A stretch of 14,413 bases of DNA from Nitratiruptor sp. (GTDB taxonomy: Bacteria; Campylobacterota; Campylobacteria; Campylobacterales; Nitratiruptoraceae): positions 1-14,413 of the forward strand of contig WGBB01000063.1 of NCBI GenBank assembly GCA_015494505.1, written 5' to 3'. This document shows, one piece after another, positions 1 through 6,959 of the stretch. The notes beneath the pieces are model-generated. The model was not told the DNA's origin. It searched no databases and saw only the letters and a list, made by a program, of their open reading frames with translations. The stretch's first letter is position 1, and every line of letters begins with the position of its first letter. The translations under genes were made by a program, and so were the position numbers.

Positions 1-34
1 AACTCCTAAGTCTCTACCGGTTGCCCCAAAATAC

Positions 35-412
35 GGGGGTGACATGGCTTCGACGGGAGCAGCCTGTCATAGGTTGCGTGCCGGCTTGAGGAACGCCGTA
101 AAAACTCCTCGAAAAAATAGACGCAAACAATACAGATTACAGACCCGCTTACGCTGTAGCTGCGTAAGTTAAGAAGAACACTGGGTCCCTCGCACCGAAG
201 CGTGCCCTCTCGCTTCGGATCTCGCGGGGTCAGAGCACTGGAGGGCTAGGATGAGCGGCTGCCTCACCGCTCGTCGACATCTCGAGGCTGGATCGAAGCG
301 GGCTTCGGGCGCTGAGCCTCGCTTCGATCGAGAGTAATCAGCGCTACTACGCACGTAGAGGCCTATGGCGGGTTGTTTCCGGACTCGGGTTCGATTCCCG
401 ACACCTCCACCA
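35..412 (+). ncRNA. ssrA: tmRNA (transfer-messenger RNA)
   Basis: One-piece tmRNA that rescues stalled ribosomes by trans-translation. The 5' end (GGGGGTGACATGG...TTCGACGGG) and the 3' T-arm and acceptor (GGTTCGATTCCCG, then CACCTCCACCA) are typical. Bases 35-41 pair with 402-408 as a 7-bp acceptor stem with one G-U pair, and the ACCA end (409-412) is encoded. A tag reading frame starts with resume codon GCA at 123 and ends with TAA at 165-167. Downstream are strong helices expected of the pseudoknot domain, such as 195-202 with 211-218 and a 10-bp pairing of 291-300 with 320-329. Both helices use the same CGAAGCG/CGCTTCG core. No clear terminator with a U run is visible before the next gene. 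The ends come from base pairing and family knowledge, so the mature 5' end could differ by a base. Confidence 0.97.
123..167 (+). other. tmRNA tag-peptide reading frame
   Basis: The frame reads A-N-N-T-D-Y-R-P-A-Y-A-V-A-A-stop, starting at GCA (123-125) just after AATAGAC. The place is equivalent to the resume codon in other tmRNAs. The hydrophobic AVAA end fits recognition by ClpXP-type proteases. The NNTDY and PAYA parts match known Helicobacter and Campylobacter tags, which supports a Campylobacterota host. Confidence 0.9.
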
Positions 413-468
413 ATAAATGCAACTTCCCAACCACTTCGAGCACTGCACTGTAAAAATCTGCACGCACT

Positions 469-500
469 TTGCAATTTTCTAAGATATAATAAAAAAAAGG
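469..500 (+). promoter_or_regulatory. Candidate promoter and RBS of the signalling operon
   Basis: A perfect TATAAT lies at 485-490 behind a T-rich stretch, in the style of Campylobacterota sigma-70 promoters that have no good -35 box. Transcription would begin near 496-498. The AAAAAAAAGG at 491-500 is the only Shine-Dalgarno-like sequence before the TTG start at 508, with a 7-nt gap. This would leave a very short leader, so a second, upstream promoter is possible. The call rests on sequence only. Confidence 0.5.
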
Positions 501-507
501 ATGCGTC

Positions 508-2691
508 TTGAAGCGTGCGAAGTTGAACTTTTTGCTAAGTATCCTGCGTAATACCGATGACCATATTCTTCTTTTCAAACCCGACCTCTCCATAGTCTGT
601 TTCAACGAAAAAGCGAAAAACTTCTTCGGGTATCGACCTGAGGAGATTTTAGGCCAAACACTGGGGCGCATCGTGGATAGCGAGATGCACCAGAAGGTGC
701 GCCGATGTTTCGAAGAGATTTTACGAAGTGACGATGTGCAACGCTGTGACGTAGAGTTTGTGCTCCAAAACGGTGCGAAAGTGCGAGCATATATCGAAAC
801 TATCTCTTTGCGACTGGGAGAGGAGACGATGGTGCTGATGCGTCTTGCCAACGGTAAAGGCAGTCTCAAAGAGATGATAGAGCGTAGCAAAAACGAGAGC
901 TACAAAATCGAGGATTTTTCTGAAAAAGTGGAGCGCTACTTTAAGCTCGTGCAAAAAGAGGCGCATATAGGGATATGGGAAGTACGTCTCGATGATATGA
1001 AGGTCTATTGGAGTGATGAACTCTATGATATTTTGGGGCTCGATAAATCCAAAAACACTCCGCAGATTCCTCCCATAAGCGAAATGGTAAAAGGGGAGGA
1101 TAAGCGTTTCGTAGCACAAGTTTTCAACGACTCCCTCGACAAAAAAGAGAGCTATGAAATAACCTATCGTATAGTGCGTCCCGATGGAGAAGAGAAGTAT
1201 CTGGATGAGCATGTGCTCTATCTCGATGACGAGGATGGCCATTATATGGTGGGTTTCGATATTGACGTGACGGAGCGCGAGCGTTTTCAGCAAAAGCTTT
1301 TAGAGCAAAAGCGACTCGCCGAGGAATTACGTGAGAAGGCCGAAAAAGCGCGCCAGGAAGCGGAAGAGGCCAACAAAACCAGAACCATCTTTCTTTCGAA
1401 TATCTCGCATGAAATCAAAACGCTGCTCAATGCGATACTGGGTTATTCGCAGATACTTAAACAAGAAAAGAGTCTCGACGCACGCCAAAAGAGAATGGTG
1501 GAATCTATTCTCATAGCGGGTGGTCATCTGCTCGACCTTATCAACGATATCCTCGATATTACCAAAATGGAGATAGGCAAAAATAGATGCAATGTGGTGG
1601 AGTTCAATCTCACAACAATGTTTAAAAGTCTCTATCAGATATTCAAAATCCGGGCAGAAAACAAAAATATAGGCTGGAAAATCGTGGGGATGCCCAAAGA
1701 GGAGCTCCTGGTCCATACGGACAAGACCAAACTTTTCCATATCCTGCTCAATCTCGTGGGCAACGCCATAAAATTCACCGACGAAGGCAAAGTGGAACTC
1801 ATCTTTCGCTATAAAAAGAACAACAAGTGCTATTTCGAGATTCGTGATACGGGTATCGGTATCAAAGAAGAGCTGCAAAAGAAGATTTTCGAGCCTTTTG
1901 TACAAAACGAAGCAGGATACAAGCGCGGCGGTACGGGACTGGGACTCGCCATAGCCAAAAGCAACGTGGAGCTTTTGGGCGGAAAATTGGAGCTCGAATC
2001 CAAAGAGGGCAAAGGTACGCGCTTTTTCTTCGAAATCCCCTGTGGCCGAATCAAACGGGTCAAACTCTTTGCCAAAAGCTCCTTTGACAACGGCTTACGC
2101 CTCAAAGAGGATGCGAAGCTCTCGGTGCTCATAGCAGACGACATAGACGACAACCGTGTGGTGCTCAAGGAGCTCTTGGAGCAAAAAGGTATCAAGGTTT
2201 ACGAAGCCAAAGATGGGCAAGAAGCTGTGGAGATTTTCAAAAAGGCGAGGCCGGAATTGGTCTTCATGGATATCCGAATGCCCAAAAAAGACGGTATCGA
2301 AGCGGCAAGAGAAATACGTGTACTCGATGAAGAAGCGAAGATAGTCTCACTTGCAGCATCGCGCCTTGAAGAGCGCAGTGACGCTGCGAGCGTATTTGAC
2401 GATCAAATCACCAAGCCTTTTAGCATCGGTGCAATAGACAAGGTTTTCATGCGCTATTTCGCTAAGCGTTTCACGAAAGAAAAAAGGCGCTACATGAGCC
2501 GCCACTACGCCAAGCTCTCACAGGATGTCCGCCAAAAGATCATAGAGGCGGCACAGATAGGCAAAGTCACCGAACTTCGCAAACTTATCGAAAATCTCGA
2601 AAACGAAGCCGTGCGGGAGCGTCTCGAGCGCTATCTCAAAAATTTCGAACTCGATAAAATCGTCGAAGAGCTCAAAAAGGGAAGACAATGA
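508..2691 (+). CDS. PAS-PAS hybrid sensor histidine kinase with REC domain
   Basis: Probable cytoplasmic hybrid kinase (727 aa). No signal peptide or membrane segment is seen. Order: PAS (about 10-112), PAS_3-like (about 148-258, ending DVTERERF), coiled coil (258-292), HisKA with His301 in NISHEIKT, HATPase_c (N box LNLVGNAIKF near 414-423, DTGIGI 447-452, GGTGLGL 474-480), receiver (about 537-650; acidic pair D544/D545, phospho-acceptor D588 in FMDIRMP, K636), and an alpha-helical tail (660-727). The TTG start is chosen because AAGG lies 7 nt upstream and the first PAS domain begins at once, with no later start that keeps it. Oddities: the usual H-box proline is Leu306, and the conserved receiver Thr/Ser appears to be Ala616. 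It overlaps the next gene by ATGA. The helical tail is shared with the kinase at 4365-6524. Signal and target are unknown. Confidence 0.93.
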   Translation: MKRAKLNFLLSILRNTDDHILLFKPDLSIVCFNEKAKNFFGYRPEEILGQTLGRIVDSEMHQKVRRCFEEILRSDDVQRCDVEFVLQNGAKVRAYIETISLRLGEETMVLMRLANGKGSLKEMIERSKNESYKIEDFSEKVERYFKLVQKEAHIGIWEVRLDDMKVYWSDELYDILGLDKSKNTPQIPPISEMVKGEDKRFVAQVFNDSLDKKESYEITYRIVRPDGEEKYLDEHVLYLDDEDGHYMVGFDIDVTERERFQQKLLEQKRLAEELREKAEKARQEAEEANKTRTIFLSNISHEIKTLLNAILGYSQILKQEKSLDARQKRMVESILIAGGHLLDLINDILDITKMEIGKNRCNVVEFNLTTMFKSLYQIFKIRAENKNIGWKIVGMPKEELLVHTDKTKLFHILLNLVGNAIKFTDEGKVELIFRYKKNNKCYFEIRDTGIGIKEELQKKIFEPFVQNEAGYKRGGTGLGLAIAKSNVELLGGKLELESKEGKGTRFFFEIPCGRIKRVKLFAKSSFDNGLRLKEDAKLSVLIADDIDDNRVVLKELLEQKGIKVYEAKDGQEAVEIFKKARPELVFMDIRMPKKDGIEAAREIRVLDEEAKIVSLAASRLEERSDAASVFDDQITKPFSIGAIDKVFMRYFAKRFTKEKRRYMSRHYAKLSQDVRQKIIEAAQIGKVTELRKLIENLENEAVRERLERYLKNFELDKIVEELKKGRQ

Positions 2692-3743
2692 CACAAATAC
2701 AAGATACACGCCCAAAGATTTTGCTCGTAGACGATACGCCGGAAAACTTGGCGCTTCTTATGGAGACTCTAGAGCCTGCCGGCTACCAAATATTCGTAGC
2801 TACTTCCGGTGAAAAGGCGCTCGAAATAGCGCCAAAAATCCAACCAGACTTAATACTGCTCGACATTATGATGCCGGGTCTCGATGGATACGAAACCTGT
2901 GAAAGACTCAAAAAAGACCCTTCTCTCAAAGATATTCCCATCATTTTCCTCTCGGCTCTCAATAGCCCCGAAGATAAGATAAAAGCCTTTGAGATGGGGG
3001 GCGTGGACTATATCAGCAAGCCTTTTAACCATCTCGAAGTCCTGGCGCGTGTCAAGACCCATCTGCACCTAAGCAAGATGATTTTGGGGATGAACGAACT
3101 TATCAAAAAGGCGTTTCACGAAATCTATACACCGCTGAGCATCATCGATACGGCGGTGGAGATGCAGACGTTGGAGTATGGTGATAGCGAATACCTCCAA
3201 AGTATCAAAGCGGCATCTCGAACGCTCCATACCGTCTATGAAGATATCTACTACTCCCTCAAAAAGGAGATAGTCGATTTCGAGCCCGAGCGCGTGGATC
3301 TCGGTGCGGTGGTGGATGATCGTATTCGCTACTTTCAAATCATAGCCCAGACCAAAGGAATGGAATTTGTCGTAGACTATCGTTCCGCTTTTCCCTTCAT
3401 AACCATTAATCCTACGGAACTGCAGCGCATTATCGACAATACCATTTCTAACGCCATCAAATATGGAGATGAAAACAGCATCATAAAAATCGAGATTTAC
3501 GACGAAGAGGACCGTCTCTGCCTCGCTATTACGGACAAAGGCAAGCCTATAGGAGACACCCACGAAATTTTCAAGACACTCTATCGCGAAGAGGAGTCTG
3601 GTGTGGGATTAGGGTTAGGACTCGATATCGTGCGCATGATATGCAAGAAGTACGAAATCGCTATCGATGTAGACTCGCACGAGGGCAAGACCACTTTTAC
3701 CTATTGCTTCAAAAAGGATGTGGATGCGCATTCTGTTACTTGA
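2688..3743 (+). CDS. Receiver-histidine kinase (REC-HisKA-HATPase)
   Basis: Soluble 351-aa protein with the receiver at the N-terminus, the reverse of a usual hybrid kinase. The receiver (about 10-126) has D15/D16, phospho-acceptor D59 in LLDIMMP, S89 and K111. A short dimerisation domain follows with His144 in KAFHEIYTPL. The ATPase domain (about 205-343) has an N box around N251-N255, a degenerate G1 box (DKGKPIG, 283-289, in place of DxGxG) and a Gly-rich box GVGLGLGL (305-312). The start ATG overlaps the stop of the upstream kinase (ATGA, 2688-2691), so the two are probably translationally coupled. A likely role is a relay link: its receiver could take phosphate from the upstream hybrid kinase and its kinase core could pass the signal to the downstream OmpR-type regulator. 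That path is inference from gene order. The altered G1 box leaves ATP binding uncertain. Confidence 0.9.
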   Translation: MTQIQDTRPKILLVDDTPENLALLMETLEPAGYQIFVATSGEKALEIAPKIQPDLILLDIMMPGLDGYETCERLKKDPSLKDIPIIFLSALNSPEDKIKAFEMGGVDYISKPFNHLEVLARVKTHLHLSKMILGMNELIKKAFHEIYTPLSIIDTAVEMQTLEYGDSEYLQSIKAASRTLHTVYEDIYYSLKKEIVDFEPERVDLGAVVDDRIRYFQIIAQTKGMEFVVDYRSAFPFITINPTELQRIIDNTISNAIKYGDENSIIKIEIYDEEDRLCLAITDKGKPIGDTHEIFKTLYREEESGVGLGLGLDIVRMICKKYEIAIDVDSHEGKTTFTYCFKKDVDAHSVT

Positions 3744-4368
3744 GGATGACCATCTTTTGCGGAAGCATATTAGCAGGTATTTCGAGCTCAAGGGTCATAG
3801 CGTCGATGCCTTCAGTGACGGTGAGGAGCTTTTGGATAGGGCCAATCTCTACGAATACGACTTTTTCATCTTCGATATCAATGTTCCACATTTTAACGGC
3901 TATGAAATTCTCGAATACATCAAAAGCAAAAATATCGATACGCCGGTGATTTTTATCAGTGCCTACACCGATATAGAGAGTATCAAAAAGGCCTTCAAGT
4001 TGGGTGCGAGCGATTATCTCAAAAAGCCTTTCGAGCTTGCTGAGCTAGAACTACGCATGGAGAACATCTTAACCAAGTTTCACAAGGAAGATGCCGTCGA
4101 GCTCGGCGAAGATTTGCGCTACGACTTCCAAAAGCGCACACTCTACAAAAACGGCGAACCTGTTACACTTTCAAAGAAGCAAAACGACATTCTTTTCATC
4201 CTGGTGAAAAACCGTGGAAACGTGGTGCCTTTCGATACGATTGCGGATTTCGTATACGGAGACGATATGGTAGATTACAAAACGATAGCTAGCCATATTC
4301 GCGATATTCGAAAAAAAGTGGGCAAGATTATACATAACGTCCGCGGTGTAGGCTATAAAATCGGTTAA
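3724..4368 (+). CDS. OmpR/PhoB-family response regulator
   Basis: Two-domain transcriptional regulator (214 aa from this start). The receiver starts MRILLLEDD, with phospho-acceptor D51 in IFDINVP, S79 at the Thr/Ser switch position, and K101 in LKKPF. A winged-helix Trans_reg_C domain (about 122-214) ends in the typical NVRGVGYKIG. An in-frame ATG also lies at 3718, but it abuts the AAAAAGG Shine-Dalgarno (3711-3717). The ATG at 3724 sits 6 nt from it and gives the usual N-terminus, so 3724 is preferred. The gene begins inside the end of the REC-kinase gene (about 20-nt overlap), so the three genes are very probably one operon and this is the output protein. Its stop shares the palindrome TTAA (4365-4368) with the stop of the convergent kinase gene. 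Target promoters are unknown. Confidence 0.94.
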   Translation: MRILLLEDDHLLRKHISRYFELKGHSVDAFSDGEELLDRANLYEYDFFIFDINVPHFNGYEILEYIKSKNIDTPVIFISAYTDIESIKKAFKLGASDYLKKPFELAELELRMENILTKFHKEDAVELGEDLRYDFQKRTLYKNGEPVTLSKKQNDILFILVKNRGNVVPFDTIADFVYGDDMVDYKTIASHIRDIRKKVGKIIHNVRGVGYKIG

Positions 4369-6524
4369 TTTTTTATTGGAATATTTTCTACATATTGAAT
4401 AAAACCTTCCAAATCGAAAGCGTGCAAAAACTCCTTCAGTACGTTACGAAGAGGAAGAGGATTGAGTGACTGGACATTCTCTTTAAGCTTTGAGATGTTT
4501 CCCAGTTTAGCAAGATTGAGCAACTCCTCTTGCTGTTTTTTTGTGAGCGTGAACTTCTGTGGATTTGGTTTCGATGTCTCTTTATTGGAAACTTTTTGCT
4601 CGGTATGTTCTTCATATGCGGTAAGTGCCGGACGAAGAGGAATGGTAAAATAGAATTTACTCCCCTTTTTTGGAAAGGATTCTACGAGCAGTTTGCCACC
4701 CATGAGCTGGACGTAGCGAGAAGCTATAGAGAGGCCGAGTCCTTTGCCGCCTCGCATCTGTCCAGCAGCCGCTTGGGTGAAAGTCTGAAAAATCGATTCT
4801 TGCTCTTTAGGCTCTATACCTATGCCGGTGTCGCTGACGATGAAAGTGTAGCCGTTGTGGTCTTTAGGCTTGACGATGAGCTCCACCTGGCCGTAGTCGG
4901 TGTATTTGAAGGCGTTTCCGATGAGATTGACGAGGACCCGAAAGAGCTTTTTCTTATCACCCACCACGAAGGTCTCTTTGGCGGGTTTTCCTATAACACG
5001 CCATGCAAGTCCTTTGGCCTTCGCTTTATCCTGATAGAGTTCTTCAATATTTTCTAAAAATTTCTTCAAATCAAAACTCTCTTCATTGAGTTCCATTTTG
5101 CCTGCATCGATTTTGGAGACCTCTATCACGTCGTCGAGCAGGTCGAGGAGATAGGAGCCGTGTGTGAGGATTTTTTGCACTTTCTCCTTTTGAATAGTAT
5201 CGAGGCTCTCATCTTTGGCGAGAATCTGCGCATAGCCTAGAATAGCGTTGAGTGGCGTGCGGATGTCGTGAGAGATATTGGAGATAAAGAGTGTTTTCGC
5301 ATCGCTTGCGGCAAGTGCCTGGCGTTCCTTTTCTTGGAGTTTTTTGTTGAGTTTTTCGAGAATTTTGGTGCGACATTCGATTTTTTCTTTGTACTCATCG
5401 AAAATCTTTTTGAGACGTTGCGAAAAAAAGAGGCTCAAAAGCAGGGCCAAAAACGTAAAAGAGCTGAAAATGAGCAAGAGAAGTTGCACTTTGTGATTGA
5501 GTTCTTGCTCTAGTTCCGCTTTTTTCTTTGCGATAGTCTCTTGCAGCTGGTCGAGATAGATACCCGCGAATACGATCCACCCCCAATCCGGAATAGCTTT
5601 GGCATAGGTTATTTTTTTTGCTATGGCGGGTGAAGAGAGCTTACGAAAATCGTAGAGCAAAAAGCCTCCTCGTTTGCCTACTTCGATGAGTTTTTTGCCC
5701 AATTTTTTGTAGTAAGGGTTGGTGGTTTGATGAAGATTTGTTCCTATTGGGATAAAGGGGTGTGCGAGTATGGTGCCTTGGGTGTCGATGATACCGAAAT
5801 ACCCCTCTTTGTCGAAACGCATTTGTGCTACACGTTGTAATATATCGTACTTTATATCCTTTTCGATATCGTCGATGGTCTCACCTGTTCCTACAATCCA
5901 TCCGTAGGGTTTGAAAAGTTTGACAAAGGCTATCTGTTCCGACTCATGTCCATTTTGCGCCCTGACGTAGATTTTGGTGATGTAGCCTTCGTTGTGTCTC
6001 ATAGCCAGGTCGTACGCTTCTTTGAGCACCGGTTTTCCATGTGCATCCTTGTAGTCGAAAATATAGTGGTTCTCTATTTTGGGATTGATAGGAAAGAGTA
6101 CGGCGGTACCGTTGGTGTCGAAAATCCATAGATAACTGTAGCCTTTTCTCCATCGCAGCGGATAGAGGGCATCTTTGATGCGTTGTTTGATTTTGGCTTC
6201 ACTCTCAATGTTGCGATATTTGTTGTGGATATATTTTGCCACATCGATGGCTTGATAGACACGGTGACGTATCTCTTGTTTGAGGCGAGATTCGGTTTGG
6301 GATTTGTAGTAGTCGATGTAGTCGATGACTCGCTCCACCTCGGTTTTGAGGCGTTGTTCATATCTGGCAGTATACTCTCTTTCTATTCTTTTGCTTTTAT
6401 TGTAAAACTCTTCATACTCCTTGACGATGAGGATGTAGCCGATGGATATGATGAGTAAAAAAACGATGGCGAGATTGCTCAGAAAGTTGAGCAACGGTAG
6501 TTTGTCTTCACTCAGCAGCTTCAT
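4365..6524 (-). CDS. Membrane-bound Cache-domain sensor histidine kinase
   Basis: 719-aa inner-membrane sensor kinase. TM1 is about residues 12-34. Two Cache-like (sCache_2 / dCache_2 type) sensory modules are recognisable: the first around YSYLWIFDTNG and YGWIVGTGE (129-214), the second around GYFGIIDTQGTILAHP and DWGWIVFAG (241-321). TM2 is about 347-367, then a coiled coil (370-410), HisKA with His419 in NISHDIRTPLN, and HATPase_c (N537 in NLIGNAFKY, DTGIGI 565-570, GGKGLGLS 592-599). A helical tail (about 655-719) matches the tail of the hybrid kinase at 508-2691, but no receiver lies between ATPase and tail. The ATG has GAGGA 4 nt upstream. The periplasmic Cache pair should bind a small extracellular ligand, identity unknown. 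It has no partner regulator in the same direction. Its divergent position next to the fibre cluster makes a regulatory link possible but unproven. Confidence 0.93.
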   Translation of the reverse strand: MKLLSEDKLPLLNFLSNLAIVFLLIISIGYILIVKEYEEFYNKSKRIEREYTARYEQRLKTEVERVIDYIDYYKSQTESRLKQEIRHRVYQAIDVAKYIHNKYRNIESEAKIKQRIKDALYPLRWRKGYSYLWIFDTNGTAVLFPINPKIENHYIFDYKDAHGKPVLKEAYDLAMRHNEGYITKIYVRAQNGHESEQIAFVKLFKPYGWIVGTGETIDDIEKDIKYDILQRVAQMRFDKEGYFGIIDTQGTILAHPFIPIGTNLHQTTNPYYKKLGKKLIEVGKRGGFLLYDFRKLSSPAIAKKITYAKAIPDWGWIVFAGIYLDQLQETIAKKKAELEQELNHKVQLLLLIFSSFTFLALLLSLFFSQRLKKIFDEYKEKIECRTKILEKLNKKLQEKERQALAASDAKTLFISNISHDIRTPLNAILGYAQILAKDESLDTIQKEKVQKILTHGSYLLDLLDDVIEVSKIDAGKMELNEESFDLKKFLENIEELYQDKAKAKGLAWRVIGKPAKETFVVGDKKKLFRVLVNLIGNAFKYTDYGQVELIVKPKDHNGYTFIVSDTGIGIEPKEQESIFQTFTQAAAGQMRGGKGLGLSIASRYVQLMGGKLLVESFPKKGSKFYFTIPLRPALTAYEEHTEQKVSNKETSKPNPQKFTLTKKQQEELLNLAKLGNISKLKENVQSLNPLPLRNVLKEFLHAFDLEGFIQYVENIPIKN

Positions 6525-6560
6525 TCTATCCTCAATGATTTTCAGCTTATTTTTAGCTTC

Positions 6561-6596
6561 TATGCCAATTATACATCAAAGAAGCGTAAAACGCCA
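6561..6596 (-). promoter_or_regulatory. Candidate promoter of the Cache kinase gene
   Basis: Read on the - strand, a perfect TATAAT occurs (6568-6573 on +), with TG directly before it. It would start transcription near 6561 and give a leader of about 36 nt. No convincing -35 box is present, which is common for Campylobacterota sigma-70 promoters. Confidence 0.5.
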
Positions 6597-6814
6597 TGAT
6601 TTCTTGAATAAATATTTAATACAGTATTTTTAAATTTTTGATAGATGATCTTATCGAAGAGGCTCTAGAACTCAGAAAATTTATAAAACATTAAGGTTTG
6701 TGAAAATTTTGCAGCATATTTCGGCTTATTGGCGTATGAGGTTTTGTCTTCCCAATAATCGTACATTTTTTCTAGCTTTTGATTGGTTGCCTAAATAAAT
6801 AACCTTCGTAAGAC

Positions 6815-6826
6815 CCTATATATAGG
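6815..6826. repeat. 12-bp perfect palindrome CCTATATATAGG
   Basis: A perfect palindrome in the promoter region, nested against the inverted repeat ATAACCT/AGGTTAT (6799-6805 and 6824-6830). It could be a binding site for a dimeric regulator. It has no U tract and is too short to be a convincing terminator. Alternating T-A sequence can also be palindromic by chance. Confidence 0.35.
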
Positions 6827-6880
6827 TTATAGAAGAAAAATCGATCCATTATCGGAATATAGTACAAATTTTTTAGTTTC

Positions 6881-6916
6881 TGCAATTTTTCTGCAATCTT
6901 TGGTGCAATAATTGCA
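6881..6916. promoter_or_regulatory. Phased TGCAAT boxes, candidate operator
   Basis: TGCAAT occurs at 6881-6886, 6892-6897 and 6904-6909, spaced 11 and 12 bases, about one helical turn. The inverse ATTGCA follows at 6911-6916, making a 13-base near-perfect palindrome with the third copy. Such same-face phasing suggests co-operative binding of a regulator just upstream of the fibre genes. The last pair overlaps the sigma-54-like element, so binding there could block it. Confidence 0.45.
6901..6916 (+). promoter_or_regulatory. Sigma-54-like -24/-12 promoter element
   Basis: TGG at 6901-6903 and TTGCA at 6912-6916 place GG (6902-6903) and GC (6914-6915) exactly 10 bases apart, the invariant spacing of RpoN promoters. 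The CAC after the -24 GG is not matched (TGC is seen). Transcription would begin near 6926, with a leader of about 33 nt before the first fibre gene. No sigma-54 activator gene is in the window. Confidence 0.45.
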
Positions 6917-6921
6917 GTGTG

Positions 6922-6937
6922 AAGGTTAGAAAACCTT
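6922..6937. repeat. Inverted repeat AAGGTT-AGAA-AACCTT
   Basis: Perfect 6-bp arms (6922-6927 and 6932-6937) with a 4-base centre, just before the Shine-Dalgarno AAGGAGG (6948-6954) of the first fibre gene. It may be an operator over the start point, or a small 5'-UTR hairpin if transcription starts upstream. Confidence 0.4.
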
Positions 6938-6959
6938 AAATAAACACAAGGAGGACGAG

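Larger units (their letters stand above)
6525..6959. other. 435-base AT-rich divergent intergenic region
   Basis: No coding sequence is supported here. It separates the leftward Cache kinase gene from the rightward fibre cluster and holds signals for both. Five copies of a short AGGTT/AACCT element are scattered through it (near 6694, 6801, 6824, 6923 and 6932). The 7-bp arms ATAACCT (6799-6805) and AGGTTAT (6824-6830) form an inverted repeat. Long A/T runs suggest curved DNA. The length is unusual against the overlapping genes to the left and fits a heavily regulated promoter. Confidence 0.6.

Noticed and set aside
501..551. Sixteen-codon ATG reading frame just before and overlapping the TTG start of the hybrid kinase
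   Set aside because: Its ATG directly abuts AAGG with no spacer, the product resembles nothing, and the TTG frame is needed for an intact PAS domain.
2487..2688. HPt domain at the end of the hybrid kinase
   Set aside because: The tail has no HxxKG-type motif, and the kinase tail at 4365-6524 that matches it has no histidine at a comparable place.
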